64,000 nt of DNA. Origin: Roseateles_B sp041913905. Lineage in GTDB: Bacteria > Pseudomonadota > Gammaproteobacteria > Burkholderiales > Burkholderiaceae_C. Of the stretch, positions 1-7,981 are shown piece by piece (the first letter of the stretch is position 1; the number at the start of each line of letters is the position of its first letter). Under the pieces are notes generated by a model. The model did no database searches. It worked only from the letters and a program-made list of their open reading frames with translations, and was not told the DNA's origin. Location: contig JAYSEK010000012.1 of the NCBI GenBank assembly GCA_041913905.1, positions 62,001-126,000 of the forward strand, written 5' to 3'. The translations under genes were made by a program, and so were the position numbers.

Positions 1-2357
1 GCCAGCAGGGCGACCGTCAACAGCACGGCCAGTGCCAGCGCCTGCGGCCACAGGCCCAGCGCGGCCCGGTCGGCAAAGCCTCCCAGATAGCGTTGCGCCA
101 GTGCCCAGGACAGCGGCAAGCCGAGCAAGATCCCCGTCGCGAGCAGGAGCAGCAGTTCCCGGCCCAGGCTGCGCAGGGCCTGCCATGACCCCGCCCCGTG
201 CAGCTTGCGCAGCACGATCTCGCGCGCATGGCGCTGCACCAGATGCGCTGACAGGGCGTAGATGCCCAAGCCGGCGATGACCAGGGCCAGCAAGGCGCAC
301 AAGGCCACCAGGCGGCCCAGACGCAAATCCTGGACGTAGGGCTCCATCAGGGTGTCGCTCAGGTTTTCCAGGCGCAGGGCGCGCTGCGGAAAGTGGCGCG
401 ACCACAGCGCCTTGAGCGAGGACTCGTCCAGCGGACGGCTGCTGCGAACCGTGAGCACGCCAGCATCGCCTGCGCCGGCCGTCTCCGGCGGTGCCTGCAG
501 GCGAAACACCGTCGGCCGGCGCGGCTCGCGCGTGCTCTCCAGGGCCAGATGCTCGACCACCGCCACGACGCGGCTGTGCTGCACCGCCTGGTCCAGCCCG
601 CGGGCCTGCTCCTGGACCAACTGGCCGACCGCGTCCTGCGGCTGCTGCCAACCCAGCGCCCGTGCTGCCAGCGTGTCGATCACCACGCGCTGCTCGGCTG
701 GCGATGGGGGCTCGATCCGCCCGGCCAGCGGCCGGACCTGGTAGAGCGCGAAGAAATCGGCATCCACCGACTGCATGCGCAGCGTGGCTTGATGAGGCGG
801 GCGCTCCAGCAGTGCCTCCTGTTCCTCGCGTCCCGAACCCAGGATCCACGCCGTCCAGGCCGAGGCCTGGACGCCTTGCTGCTGGCTCAGCGCCTGCCGA
901 AAGGCATCCAGTTGGAGGCGTGTCGTTCCCTGCGGCAGGGTCAGGGCCTGCAGGCCATGGGGCTGGTAGCCCAGCTCGCGCTGCAGCACATGGCGGTTCT
1001 GGCCCCAGACGGTGAGGCCCATGCCCAGGACCAGCAGGGCGCTGCCGAACTGCAGGCCCCCGAACGCCCGGCGCAGCCAGCGGCCCGAGCGGCCTTCGCC
1101 GCCCAGCCTGCCCTGCAGGGCCTCGGCGCTGCGCAGTCGCCAGGCCAGCCAAGCCGGGTAGGCTGCGATGGCCAGCGTATTGATCAGGACCAGGACCAGC
1201 GCCAGCAACACGCAGGGCCAGGAGACGATCTCCGGCACGGGCAGCTCCAGCACGCCGGCCATCCAGGGCGCCAGCAGCCAGGCCAGCAGCAGGCCTGACG
1301 CGCCTGCCAGCGAGGCCTGCAGTGCGGCCTCGGCCACCGTCAGCCCCAGCAGGCCGGCCGGGCTGCTGCCCAGGCTCTTGCGGATCGCGATCTCACGCTG
1401 GCGCTGCAGCATGCGCACGCCGCCCAGATTGACGGCGTTGACCAGCGCCAGCAGACACAGCAGCAGGGCTGCGGCCAGCAAAGCCGACAACACCTGCTTC
1501 TGCGTCTGGCCGAGGCTGCCTTCGAAGCCGCGCTGGCTCACGGGCAGGGCGCGCATGAAAGCGGCCTTGCGGCCCTCGGCCACCCAGTCCGGCGGCAGGT
1601 GCGCGATCACCGGGCTGTGGTCCAGCAGGGACTGCGCCAGCGCGCCCACCTGCGCCGCGCTGCTGCCCGGCGTCAGGCGGCCCCAGACCTGTCCGTTCAT
1701 GAAGAACCAGGCGGTCTTGAGTTCCGCGCGGACGCCAGCGGCCGGGTGCTCGAAGCCCACCATGAGCTCCGCCTGTATGGGATGCCGTGGCGAAGGCGTG
1801 CGCACCACCGCGCCGATGCTCACCGGCGTCTGGCCCAGCAGCAGAGCCTGGCCCAGCACATCACTGCGGCCGAAGCTGCGGCGGGCAAAGGCCTCAGTGA
1901 CGACGATCTGGTCGGGCCGCGCCAGGGCCTGCATCGGGTCACCGTGCAGCGCCTGCAGCGCGAAGAGCCGAGCCAGCGAGGGATCCATGGCGGCGGCCTG
2001 CACGTTGCGGCCCTCGTCGGGTGCGCCCTGGTCCGATCGGCGCAGCGTGCGCTGGGCGATGAGCAGGCGACCCAGGTCTTCCAGCGGGGCCTGCGCCTGA
2101 CGCAGGGCGTCGTAGAAGGCAAAGGGCGTGCGCAGGAACCAGTCTTCCTGGCGGCCCGGCATATTGCCCTTGAAGTCGATCAGCACGATGCGGTCGGGAT
2201 CCTGCAGCTGGCGGTCCGGCAGCAGGCGCTCGGCGATCAGCGTGGCCAGCAGCAGGCAGGCGGCCAGGGCGAGTGCCAGGCCGCCCAGGCTGGCCAAGGT
2301 GTGCAGGGGCGCGGCGGCCATCTGGCGCCGGGCGACGCGAAGGTCGATGAAGGACAT
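1..2357 (-). CDS. MacB/FtsX-like ABC transporter permease (3' end outside window)
   Basis: Inner-membrane permease of an efflux ABC transporter, cut by the window start, with at least 785 codons visible. The frame is open from the ATG at 2357, which begins MSFIDLRVARRQ. An N-terminal membrane segment is followed by a large periplasmic domain. A multi-helix FtsX block begins near residue 285 and contains the segment QREIAIRKSLGSS, typical of FtsX permeases. A second periplasmic domain and a second FtsX block (HAREIVLRKLHG) follow. This two-block, roughly 800-residue layout matches the large permeases paired with LolD-like ATPases and MacA-like adaptors. The gene starts 12 bases after the ATPase stop, so it is the third gene of that operon. 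Substrate unknown; antimicrobial peptides or lipophilic compounds are possible. Confidence 0.88.
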   Translation of the reverse strand, partial: MSFIDLRVARRQMAAAPLHTLASLGGLALALAACLLLATLIAERLLPDRQLQDPDRIVLIDFKGNMPGRQEDWFLRTPFAFYDALRQAQAPLEDLGRLLIAQRTLRRSDQGAPDEGRNVQAAAMDPSLARLFALQALHGDPMQALARPDQIVVTEAFARRSFGRSDVLGQALLLGQTPVSIGAVVRTPSPRHPIQAELMVGFEHPAAGVRAELKTAWFFMNGQVWGRLTPGSSAAQVGALAQSLLDHSPVIAHLPPDWVAEGRKAAFMRALPVSQRGFEGSLGQTQKQVLSALLAAALLLCLLALVNAVNLGGVRMLQRQREIAIRKSLGSSPAGLLGLTVAEAALQASLAGASGLLLAWLLAPWMAGVLELPVPEIVSWPCVLLALVLVLINTLAIAAYPAWLAWRLRSAEALQGRLGGEGRSGRWLRRAFGGLQFGSALLVLGMGLTVWGQNRHVLQRELGYQPHGLQALTLPQGTTRLQLDAFRQALSQQQGVQASAWTAWILGSGREEQEALLERPPHQATLRMQSVDADFFALYQVRPLAGRIEPPSPAEQRVVIDTLAARALGWQQPQDAVGQLVQEQARGLDQAVQHSRVVAVVEHLALESTREPRRPTVFRLQAPPETAGAGDAGVLTVRSSRPLDESSLKALWSRHFPQRALRLENLSDTLMEPYVQDLRLGRLVALCALLALVIAGLGIYALSAHLVQRHAREIVLRKLHGAGSWQALRSLGRELLLLLATGILLGLPLSWALAQRYLGGFADRAALGLWPQALALAVLLTVALL

Positions 2358-2369
2358 GGCGCGGATCCT

Positions 2370-3047
2370 TCAGGCGGCCTGTGCATCGACCAGCACGCGG
2401 CCATCCAGCAGCCGGACGCTGCGCGGGGCCAGCGCGGCATGGGTGCTCGAGTGCGTCACCATCACCAGGGTCGTGCCTTCTTCATTGAGTTCACGCAGCA
2501 GGCGCATCACCTCCTGCCCCTGGGCGCTGTCCAGGTTGCCGGTGGGCTCGTCTGCGAGCAGCAGGGCGGGCCGGCGCACGATGGCGCGCGCGATGGCCAC
2601 GCGCTGTTGCTGGCCGCCGGACAGCTGGAAGGGTCGGTGCCGGGCGCGATGCGCGAGTCCCAGCCTGTCCAGCGTGGCGGCGACGCGCAGCCGGCGCTCG
2701 CGGGCGGGCAGGCCAGCATGGTCCAGGGCGAGCCCTACGTTCTCTTCGACGCTCAGTTCGTCGATCAGGTTGAAGCTCTGGAATACGAAGCCGATCTGGC
2801 CGCGGCGCAGGCCCGCCAGCTCGCGTTCGGAGCAGCGCGAGAGTTCGCGTCCGTTGAACCAGTACTCGCCCTCGCTGGGGCGGTCCAGCAGGCCCAGCAC
2901 GGAGAGCAGAGTGGTCTTGCCACAGCCCGAGGGGCCCGTGACGGCCAGGTACTCGCCGGCCTCGATCTGCAGGTCGAGGCGGTCCAGCGCGGTGGTTTCG
3001 ACCTCGCCGCTGCGGTGTCGCTTGCTGAGGGCTTTCAGATGAATCAT
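2370..3047 (-). CDS. ABC transporter ATP-binding protein (MacB/LolD type)
   Basis: Cytoplasmic ATPase of 225 residues that would power the adjacent permease. All motifs are present and intact: Walker A GPSGCGKT near residue 39, Q-loop in IGFVFQSFNL, signature LSGGQQQRVAIARA, Walker B LLLADEPTG, D-loop, and H-loop MVTHS. Length and motif spelling fit the LolD/MacB-N class. It lies between the adaptor (15 bases upstream) and the permease (12 bases downstream), so the three are very probably co-transcribed. Family assignment is firm; the exported substrate cannot be read from sequence. Confidence 0.95.
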   Translation of the reverse strand: MIHLKALSKRHRSGEVETTALDRLDLQIEAGEYLAVTGPSGCGKTTLLSVLGLLDRPSEGEYWFNGRELSRCSERELAGLRRGQIGFVFQSFNLIDELSVEENVGLALDHAGLPARERRLRVAATLDRLGLAHRARHRPFQLSGGQQQRVAIARAIVRRPALLLADEPTGNLDSAQGQEVMRLLRELNEEGTTLVMVTHSSTHAALAPRSVRLLDGRVLVDAQAA

Positions 3048-3062
3048 GGGAATCTCCGCGGG

Positions 3063-4391
3063 TCAATGTAATGGCTGTGAAGAGGGGTGCGGGCCGGATG
3101 CGGGCAGCGCCCCGTCCAGGCGCAGCACGGTGCTGCTGCCGTAGGCCGCCGTCGGGCCGACCAGCACGCGCTCGCCGGCTTGCAAGCCCGCCAGGACTTC
3201 CACCTGCGAGCGGCTGCGCCGGCCCAGCTGCACGGGGCGCTGGCGGGCATGGCGGCCGTCGGCGTCCAGCACGTAAACCATGCCGCCGCCCTCGGCCAGA
3301 TAGGCGCCCGTGGGCAGCCACAGGGTGTCAGCAGGCTCGCCCAGCCGCAGGCTGATCTCGAAGGTCTGCCCTGGGCGCAGGCCTGCGGGGCTGTCCGCCG
3401 CGAAGGTGAACTCCACCCGGAACTTGCCTTGCTGGACGGTCGCCTGGCGTTCGCGCAGCAGCAGGGGCCAGGTCTTGCCTCCATGTAGCAGGGTTGCGCT
3501 CAGCCCGGTCTGGATGCGGGTGTCATAGAACTCGTCGACCTCGGCGCTCAGCAGCCAGCCGCGCAAGTCGTCGATGCGGCCCAGCCTGTCGCCGGGCCGG
3601 ACCACGCTGCCCACTTGCAGGGTGAAGCCGCTGAGCTGCCCGTCGGCGGGCGCGCGCACCGTCAGCCGCTCGGCGGCCTGACGCACCAGACGCAGACCGG
3701 CCGACAGACCTTGCACGGCACGCGCCATCTCGCTGACGGTCTGGGCGCGCACCTGCAGCTCGGTCGCGCTGTCCTGCTCGGCCTGCTGCAGCAACTGCCT
3801 CTGCAGCTCGGCCTGGCGCTGTGCGTTGCGCCCCGAGGTGGCGGACACGAAGCCCTGGTCCGCCAGGGCCTGCTGGCGGCTGGCTTCGTCGCGGGCTTGC
3901 GTGAGCTCATGACGGCGCTGGGCGAGCTCGCGCCGCCACTGCGCCTGGGCGCCCGCCTGGGCGGCGCGCAGCATCGAGAGATTGGCCAGCTGCTGCGCCA
4001 CTTCGGCGGTACGGGCCAGGACCTCTTGCTCGCGCTGAGGATTGGAGAGCCGCGCCAGGGCCTGTCCGGCCTGCAGCGCCTGGCCGTCCTTGACCAGCAC
4101 GGCCTCGACGCGGCCGCCCTCTGTGGCATCGACCATCGTCTGCTGCTGCGCCTGGATCGTGGCGCGCAGGGAGATGTCGTCGAGGAAAGGCCCCTGCCGT
4201 ACCGCGGCCAGCTGCAGCCCCTGGGCCGGGACGCGCAAGCCCTGCGGCGCGAGGAACCAGGCCAGCGCCGCGGCCGCGGGCAGCAACAGCCAGGCCGCGT
4301 GGCGCCAGCGTCGCCACGGGCTGCGAGGGAGCGCGCGGTCCATGGCCGCACCCGATGAAGCTTGCGCAAGGGGGATGGGAGAAACGCTCAT
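3063..4391 (-). CDS. Efflux periplasmic adaptor (MacA/HlyD-like)
   Basis: Membrane-fusion protein of 442 residues from the ATG at 4391, or 426 from the internal ATG at 4343 (MDRALPRSPWRR). A signal-anchor of Leu/Ala residues lies just after that second Met. Next come a biotinyl/lipoyl-like hairpin (EGGRVEAVLVKDGQALQAGQ), a long Gln/Ala/Arg-rich coiled coil around residues 115-230, the lipoyl return strand (VRAPADGQLSGFTLQVGS), and a beta-barrel with C-terminal domain. It leads the ABC operon and should link the inner-membrane transporter to an outer-membrane channel, which is not encoded here. A sigma-54-like promoter at 4403-4419 predicts transcription starting at about 4392. The first ATG would then be leaderless, which favours the start at 4343, although a GAGGGGG stretch precedes 4391. 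Confidence 0.9.
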   Translation of the reverse strand: MSVSPIPLAQASSGAAMDRALPRSPWRRWRHAAWLLLPAAAALAWFLAPQGLRVPAQGLQLAAVRQGPFLDDISLRATIQAQQQTMVDATEGGRVEAVLVKDGQALQAGQALARLSNPQREQEVLARTAEVAQQLANLSMLRAAQAGAQAQWRRELAQRRHELTQARDEASRQQALADQGFVSATSGRNAQRQAELQRQLLQQAEQDSATELQVRAQTVSEMARAVQGLSAGLRLVRQAAERLTVRAPADGQLSGFTLQVGSVVRPGDRLGRIDDLRGWLLSAEVDEFYDTRIQTGLSATLLHGGKTWPLLLRERQATVQQGKFRVEFTFAADSPAGLRPGQTFEISLRLGEPADTLWLPTGAYLAEGGGMVYVLDADGRHARQRPVQLGRRSRSQVEVLAGLQAGERVLVGPTAAYGSSTVLRLDGALPASGPHPSSQPLH

Positions 4392-4402
4392 GCCCCCTCA
4401 TT

Positions 4403-4419
4403 CGCAAAGTACATGCCAG
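4403..4419 (-). promoter_or_regulatory. Putative sigma-54 (-24/-12) promoter of the ABC efflux operon
   Basis: Read on the minus strand the sequence is CTGGCATGTACTTTGCG. It matches the RpoN consensus YTGGCACG-N4-TTGCW with one change in the conserved core (T for C), and GG and GC have the exact -24/-12 spacing. The predicted start is near 4392. A gene for a sigma-54 activator is transcribed divergently next door. Pattern match only; not demonstrated. Confidence 0.7.
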
Positions 4420-4490
4420 CTGCCAGGCCCGGTGGACTGGGCTCTGTCGCCCTCCGACCTGTCCGCGTTTGATGCAGCCGGCGTGGTGAA

Positions 4491-4508
4491 CTGTCCGGAT
4501 TCGGACAG
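4491..4508. promoter_or_regulatory. Enhancer-like palindrome for the sigma-54 activator
   Basis: CTGTCCGGATTCGGACAG is an 18-base palindrome with 8 of 9 base pairs matching (half-site TGTCCG, CGGACA). It lies about 72 bases upstream of the -24 element at 4403-4419, i.e. roughly -100 to -117 from the predicted start. That is a usual place for activator binding by NtrC-type regulators. An isolated half-site TGTCCG occurs at 4460-4465. Binding by the neighbouring regulator is an inference. Confidence 0.6.
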
Positions 4509-4537
4509 CCGCTGGCAGAGGCGCCCTCCAGGCTGGT

Positions 4538-5932
4538 ATGGTCGCGCCCATGCTGAACAGCCCGGCCCGGATTCTTGTGCTCGATGACGACCCCGACATC
4601 GGCGTGGCCGCACGTCTGCTGCTGCAGCGCCGTTTTGGCGAAGTCCGCAGCCTGCAGCGTCCGGCCGAGCTGGAATCCGTGATCGAGCAATGGCGCCCGG
4701 ACCTGCTGCTGCTGGACATGAACTTCCAGCCCGGCCACAGCGATGGCGCACAGGGTTTGGCCTTGCTGCGGCAGCTGCGGCAAAAGCCGCGGGCGCCTCA
4801 GGTGATCGTGATGACGACCTATGCCGGTGTGGAGCTCGCGGTACAGGCGCTCAAAGCGGGTGCGCTGGACTTCGTCACCAAGCCCTGGGACCACCCGCGC
4901 CTGCTGGGCGCCGTCTCCGCGGCGCTGGCCTTGCGCCCGACGGCGATCGACGCGCCGGAGGCCGTCTCGACTGGCGCGCTGCTGGGGCAGTCCGCCGCCA
5001 TGCAAGAGCTGCGTCGGCTGATCGCCGCCGTGGCCGGTACCGACGCCCATGTGCTGGTGCTGGGCGAGATGGGGGTGGGCAAGGAGCTGGTGGCCCGTGA
5101 GCTGCACGAGCGCTCGCCGCGCCGAACCCGTCCCATGCTGGCGGTGGACCTGGGCGCGCTGCCGGACAGCCTGCTGGAGAGCGAGCTCTTCGGGCACCGT
5201 CGCGGCAGCTATACCGATGCGCGGCACGACCGCCCGGGCCGCCTCCTCGCGGCGGCCGGCGGCACCTTGCTGCTGGACGAGATCGGCAATCTCTCCATGG
5301 CCGGCCAGGCCCGCCTGCTGGGCGTGCTGGAGAGGCGCGAGTTCACGCCCCTGGGCGCCGACACGCCGCTGCCGCTGCAGGCGCGCATCGTCAGCGCCAC
5401 CAACCTGGACGAGACCGCGCTCTTCGATCCGCAGCGTTTCCGCCCCGATCTGCTCTACCGTTTGAACACCATCGTGCTGCGCGTGCCGCCGCTGCGGGAA
5501 AGGCGCGAGGACATCCCGCAGCTGGCCACGCATTTCCTGGCCCGTTTCGCCGCCGAGCACGGACGGCTGCCACGCCCCCTGAGCGCGGCGGCGCTGCAGG
5601 CCCTGCAGGCGCATGACTGGCCCGGCAATGTGCGCGACCTGCGCCAGGCCTGCGAGCGCGCGGTGATCCTGGCTTCAGGCGCGCAGTTCGAGCCGGAGGA
5701 CTTCCAACTGGGGGGCGTGGCGGTGCCCGCAGCCGTCGGCATGAGCTCGACCATCGGCCCGGCCTCCGACCCGAGCACCGCCCGACCCACCGGCCTCACC
5801 CTGGCCGAGCGCGAACGCGCTGCGCTGGACGAGGCCTTGCGAGAGGCGCAAGGCAATATCAGCGAGGCAGCGCGCCGCCTGGGGGTGTCCCGCGCCGCCC
5901 TGTATCGTCGAATGGACAAGCATGGACTTTGA
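4538..5932 (+). CDS. Sigma-54-dependent response regulator (NtrC family)
   Basis: Three-domain transcription activator of 464 residues. A receiver domain (about 9-130) has acidic residues LDDD and phospho-acceptor D60 in LLLLDMNFQ. A central AAA+ domain (about 147-385) has Walker A GEMGVGKE and Walker B GTLLLDEIGN. A C-terminal Fis-type helix-turn-helix ends in SEAARRLGVSRAALYRRM. The sigma-54 contact loop, normally GAFTGA, reads GSYTDA here. Divergent from the ABC efflux operon and overlapping its partner kinase by 11 bases, it most likely activates the efflux operon through the promoter and palindrome in the shared gap. A second in-frame ATG at 4550 is an equally good start. Confidence 0.93.
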   Translation: MVAPMLNSPARILVLDDDPDIGVAARLLLQRRFGEVRSLQRPAELESVIEQWRPDLLLLDMNFQPGHSDGAQGLALLRQLRQKPRAPQVIVMTTYAGVELAVQALKAGALDFVTKPWDHPRLLGAVSAALALRPTAIDAPEAVSTGALLGQSAAMQELRRLIAAVAGTDAHVLVLGEMGVGKELVARELHERSPRRTRPMLAVDLGALPDSLLESELFGHRRGSYTDARHDRPGRLLAAAGGTLLLDEIGNLSMAGQARLLGVLERREFTPLGADTPLPLQARIVSATNLDETALFDPQRFRPDLLYRLNTIVLRVPPLRERREDIPQLATHFLARFAAEHGRLPRPLSAAALQALQAHDWPGNVRDLRQACERAVILASGAQFEPEDFQLGGVAVPAAVGMSSTIGPASDPSTARPTGLTLAERERAALDEALREAQGNISEAARRLGVSRAALYRRMDKHGL

Positions 5933-7190
5933 TCGGTCGCTGCGCCGAGCAGCCTGGCGCATGCTGCCGCTGCTGGGGCTGGCGCTGCTGGCCGCCTGGG
6001 CCATGGGTGCGGCGGACACAGACCGCAGCCGGGTGCTCGCGGCGCTGGGCCTTGCGTTGGTCCTTGGTCTGATGTGGGGTCAGGTCTTGCCCCTGTGGCG
6101 GGCGGCGCGCGACCTGGCGGGCATGGCGCATGCCGGTGAGGGACGGGAGACCGTGTTGCGCCATCGCGAGCGGGCTGCCGCGCTCAGCGAAGCGCTGCTG
6201 GACCAGGTGCCGGTGGCCCTGTGGTGTTGCCTGGAGCGGGGCGCGCCCGAGGCCCTCAACGGCGCGGCGCGGCGCTGGCTGGCCCCGGGCGGTGCGCGCG
6301 ATGCTGATGCGCTGCTGGCTCAGCTGCGTGAACAGGCCGAGTCCGCCAGCCGGCAGCGCAGCTGGCTGCGCGTGGACACCGAACGCGGCGAGGAGCGCTG
6401 CCTTCTGGCGGCACGGCCCTGGGTGCAGGAAGGCCGGTCAGGCTGGCTGCTGGCGCTGCTGCCGCTGGAGTCCGCCCTGGAAGCCGAGACCCTGCGCGCC
6501 TGGCGACAGCTGGTGCATGTTCTGACCCACGAGATCATGAACTCGCTGACCCCGATTGCCTCGCTGGCACGCAGCGCTCAGGAACTCCAGGCGGCGGCAA
6601 GTCCCTCGCAGGCGCCGGCGGCCGATGCCGCTGCCGACCTGGCCCTGGCGCTGGAGGCCATCGCGCGGCGGGCCGAGTCCCTCTCGCGCTTCGTCGCGGA
6701 CTACCGCCGCATCAGCGACTGGCCGGCGCCCACGCTGGAGCCCGTGGCCTTGCAAGGCCTGTTCGACCGTCTGGCGATCCTGCAGGCGCCGCGCTGGGAG
6801 GCGCGCGGGGGCGTCCTGCATTTCGAGCTGGAGTCGCCGGGCTTGCTGCTCAGCGCCGACGCTGGACAGCTGGAGCAAGTCCTGCTGAACCTCCTGCGCA
6901 ACGCCGAGCAGGCGACGCAGGCGCTGCCTCGGCCGCAGGCATGGGTACAGGCGCGGCTGGGGCGCGGCGGGCGCTTGTGCATCGAGGTCCGGGACAACGG
7001 CCCGGGTGTGCCGCCGGGCCTGGAGCGGGACATCTTCCTGCCTTTCTTCAGCACCAAGGAGCGCGAGGCTGGCAGCGGCGCGCGTGGCATCGGCCTGGCG
7101 GTGGTGCGCCAGCTGGTTCACGGCATGGGCGGCACCGTTCGCCTGCAGCGCCGCGCGCAAGGCGGGGCCTGCTTCGTGCTGAGCTTCTGA
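5922..7190 (+). CDS. Membrane sensor histidine kinase (NtrB-like)
   Basis: Kinase of 422 residues. Two N-terminal membrane helices (about 12-30 and 38-58) are followed by a PAS-like cytoplasmic segment. The H-box HVLTHEIMNSLTPIASL has phospho-acceptor H203. The ATPase domain has N-box LLNLLRNAEQA, G1 VRDNGPGVP, F-box FLPFFSTK and G2 GARGIGLAVVRQLV. The gene overlaps the preceding regulator by 11 bases, so they are co-translated partners. With almost no periplasmic loop between the helices, the signal may be sensed within the membrane or through the transporter, as in peptide-antibiotic systems; this is inference. Confidence 0.92.
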   Translation: MDFDRSLRRAAWRMLPLLGLALLAAWAMGAADTDRSRVLAALGLALVLGLMWGQVLPLWRAARDLAGMAHAGEGRETVLRHRERAAALSEALLDQVPVALWCCLERGAPEALNGAARRWLAPGGARDADALLAQLREQAESASRQRSWLRVDTERGEERCLLAARPWVQEGRSGWLLALLPLESALEAETLRAWRQLVHVLTHEIMNSLTPIASLARSAQELQAAASPSQAPAADAAADLALALEAIARRAESLSRFVADYRRISDWPAPTLEPVALQGLFDRLAILQAPRWEARGGVLHFELESPGLLLSADAGQLEQVLLNLLRNAEQATQALPRPQAWVQARLGRGGRLCIEVRDNGPGVPPGLERDIFLPFFSTKEREAGSGARGIGLAVVRQLVHGMGGTVRLQRRAQGGACFVLSF

Positions 7191-7196
7191 TGCGCC

Positions 7197-7859
7197 TCAG
7201 GCCAGGCATTGGCGGATGAAGCCGGCGATGTCGGCGATCTCCTCCATGCACAGCTCATGCCCTATCGGGTAGTCCTTCCATTGCGGGCGGTAGCCCAGAC
7301 GCTCCAGCTCGGCCCTGCTGGCCAGGCCGCGGGCGGGGAGCACCACATCGTCGGCGTCGCCATGGGCGAGGAAGATCGGCACGTCGACGTTGGCCATGTG
7401 GCGCTCGGCCTGCGTGCTGTCCAGCAGGGGCAGGTAGCCCGAGAGCGCCACCAGGCCCGCCAGGCGCTGCGGGTGGCGCAGGCCGGTCATCAGGGTCATG
7501 GCGGCGCCTTGCGAAAAGCCCATCAGCACGATGCGCGCGGCGGGGATGCCGCGCTCGATCTCCTGCGCGATCAGCGCTTCGATCTGCCGCTGCGATTCGC
7601 GCAGGCCGCGTTCGTCCTCCACCCGCTGGCCCGTGGCATCCAGGCCGATGTCGTACCAGGCCGGCATGCGGTAGCCGCCGTTGATGGACACCGGCCGGTC
7701 AGGGGCCTGGGGCAGGATCACCCGCAAGCCGCCGAGGGCCCGCAGGTCCAGGGCCTGGCAGACCGGGACGAAATCCTCGCCGCTGGCGCCCAGGCCGTGC
7801 AGGACGATGAGGCTGGCCGCAGGCGCGGCCTGGGTCTGAAGTTCGATGGTGTCGAGCAT
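7197..7859 (-). CDS. Carboxylesterase / phospholipase (alpha/beta hydrolase)
   Basis: Cytosolic hydrolase of 220 residues in the bacterial carboxylesterase/acyl-protein-thioesterase group. Visible features are HGLGASGEDFVP (oxyanion region), nucleophile elbow GFSQGAAM, acid in HGDADDVVLP, and catalytic His in YPIGHELCMEE. The start at 7859 (MLDTIELQTQ) fits the family length; the frame stays open upstream without similarity. It is convergent with the kinase gene, 6 bases apart. The physiological ester is unknown. Confidence 0.92.
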   Translation of the reverse strand: MLDTIELQTQAAPAASLIVLHGLGASGEDFVPVCQALDLRALGGLRVILPQAPDRPVSINGGYRMPAWYDIGLDATGQRVEDERGLRESQRQIEALIAQEIERGIPAARIVLMGFSQGAAMTLMTGLRHPQRLAGLVALSGYLPLLDSTQAERHMANVDVPIFLAHGDADDVVLPARGLASRAELERLGYRPQWKDYPIGHELCMEEIADIAGFIRQCLA

Positions 7860-7981
7860 GGATCGGTCCGGACGGGGCAGTTTGCATGGGTCGTGCGGCA
7901 GGCGCGCCGCACCGCCATCATCCCATGCGAGGGCCGCTACCATGCGGCCTCGCGCAGAGCTGCGCAGACGGGACGACAGCG

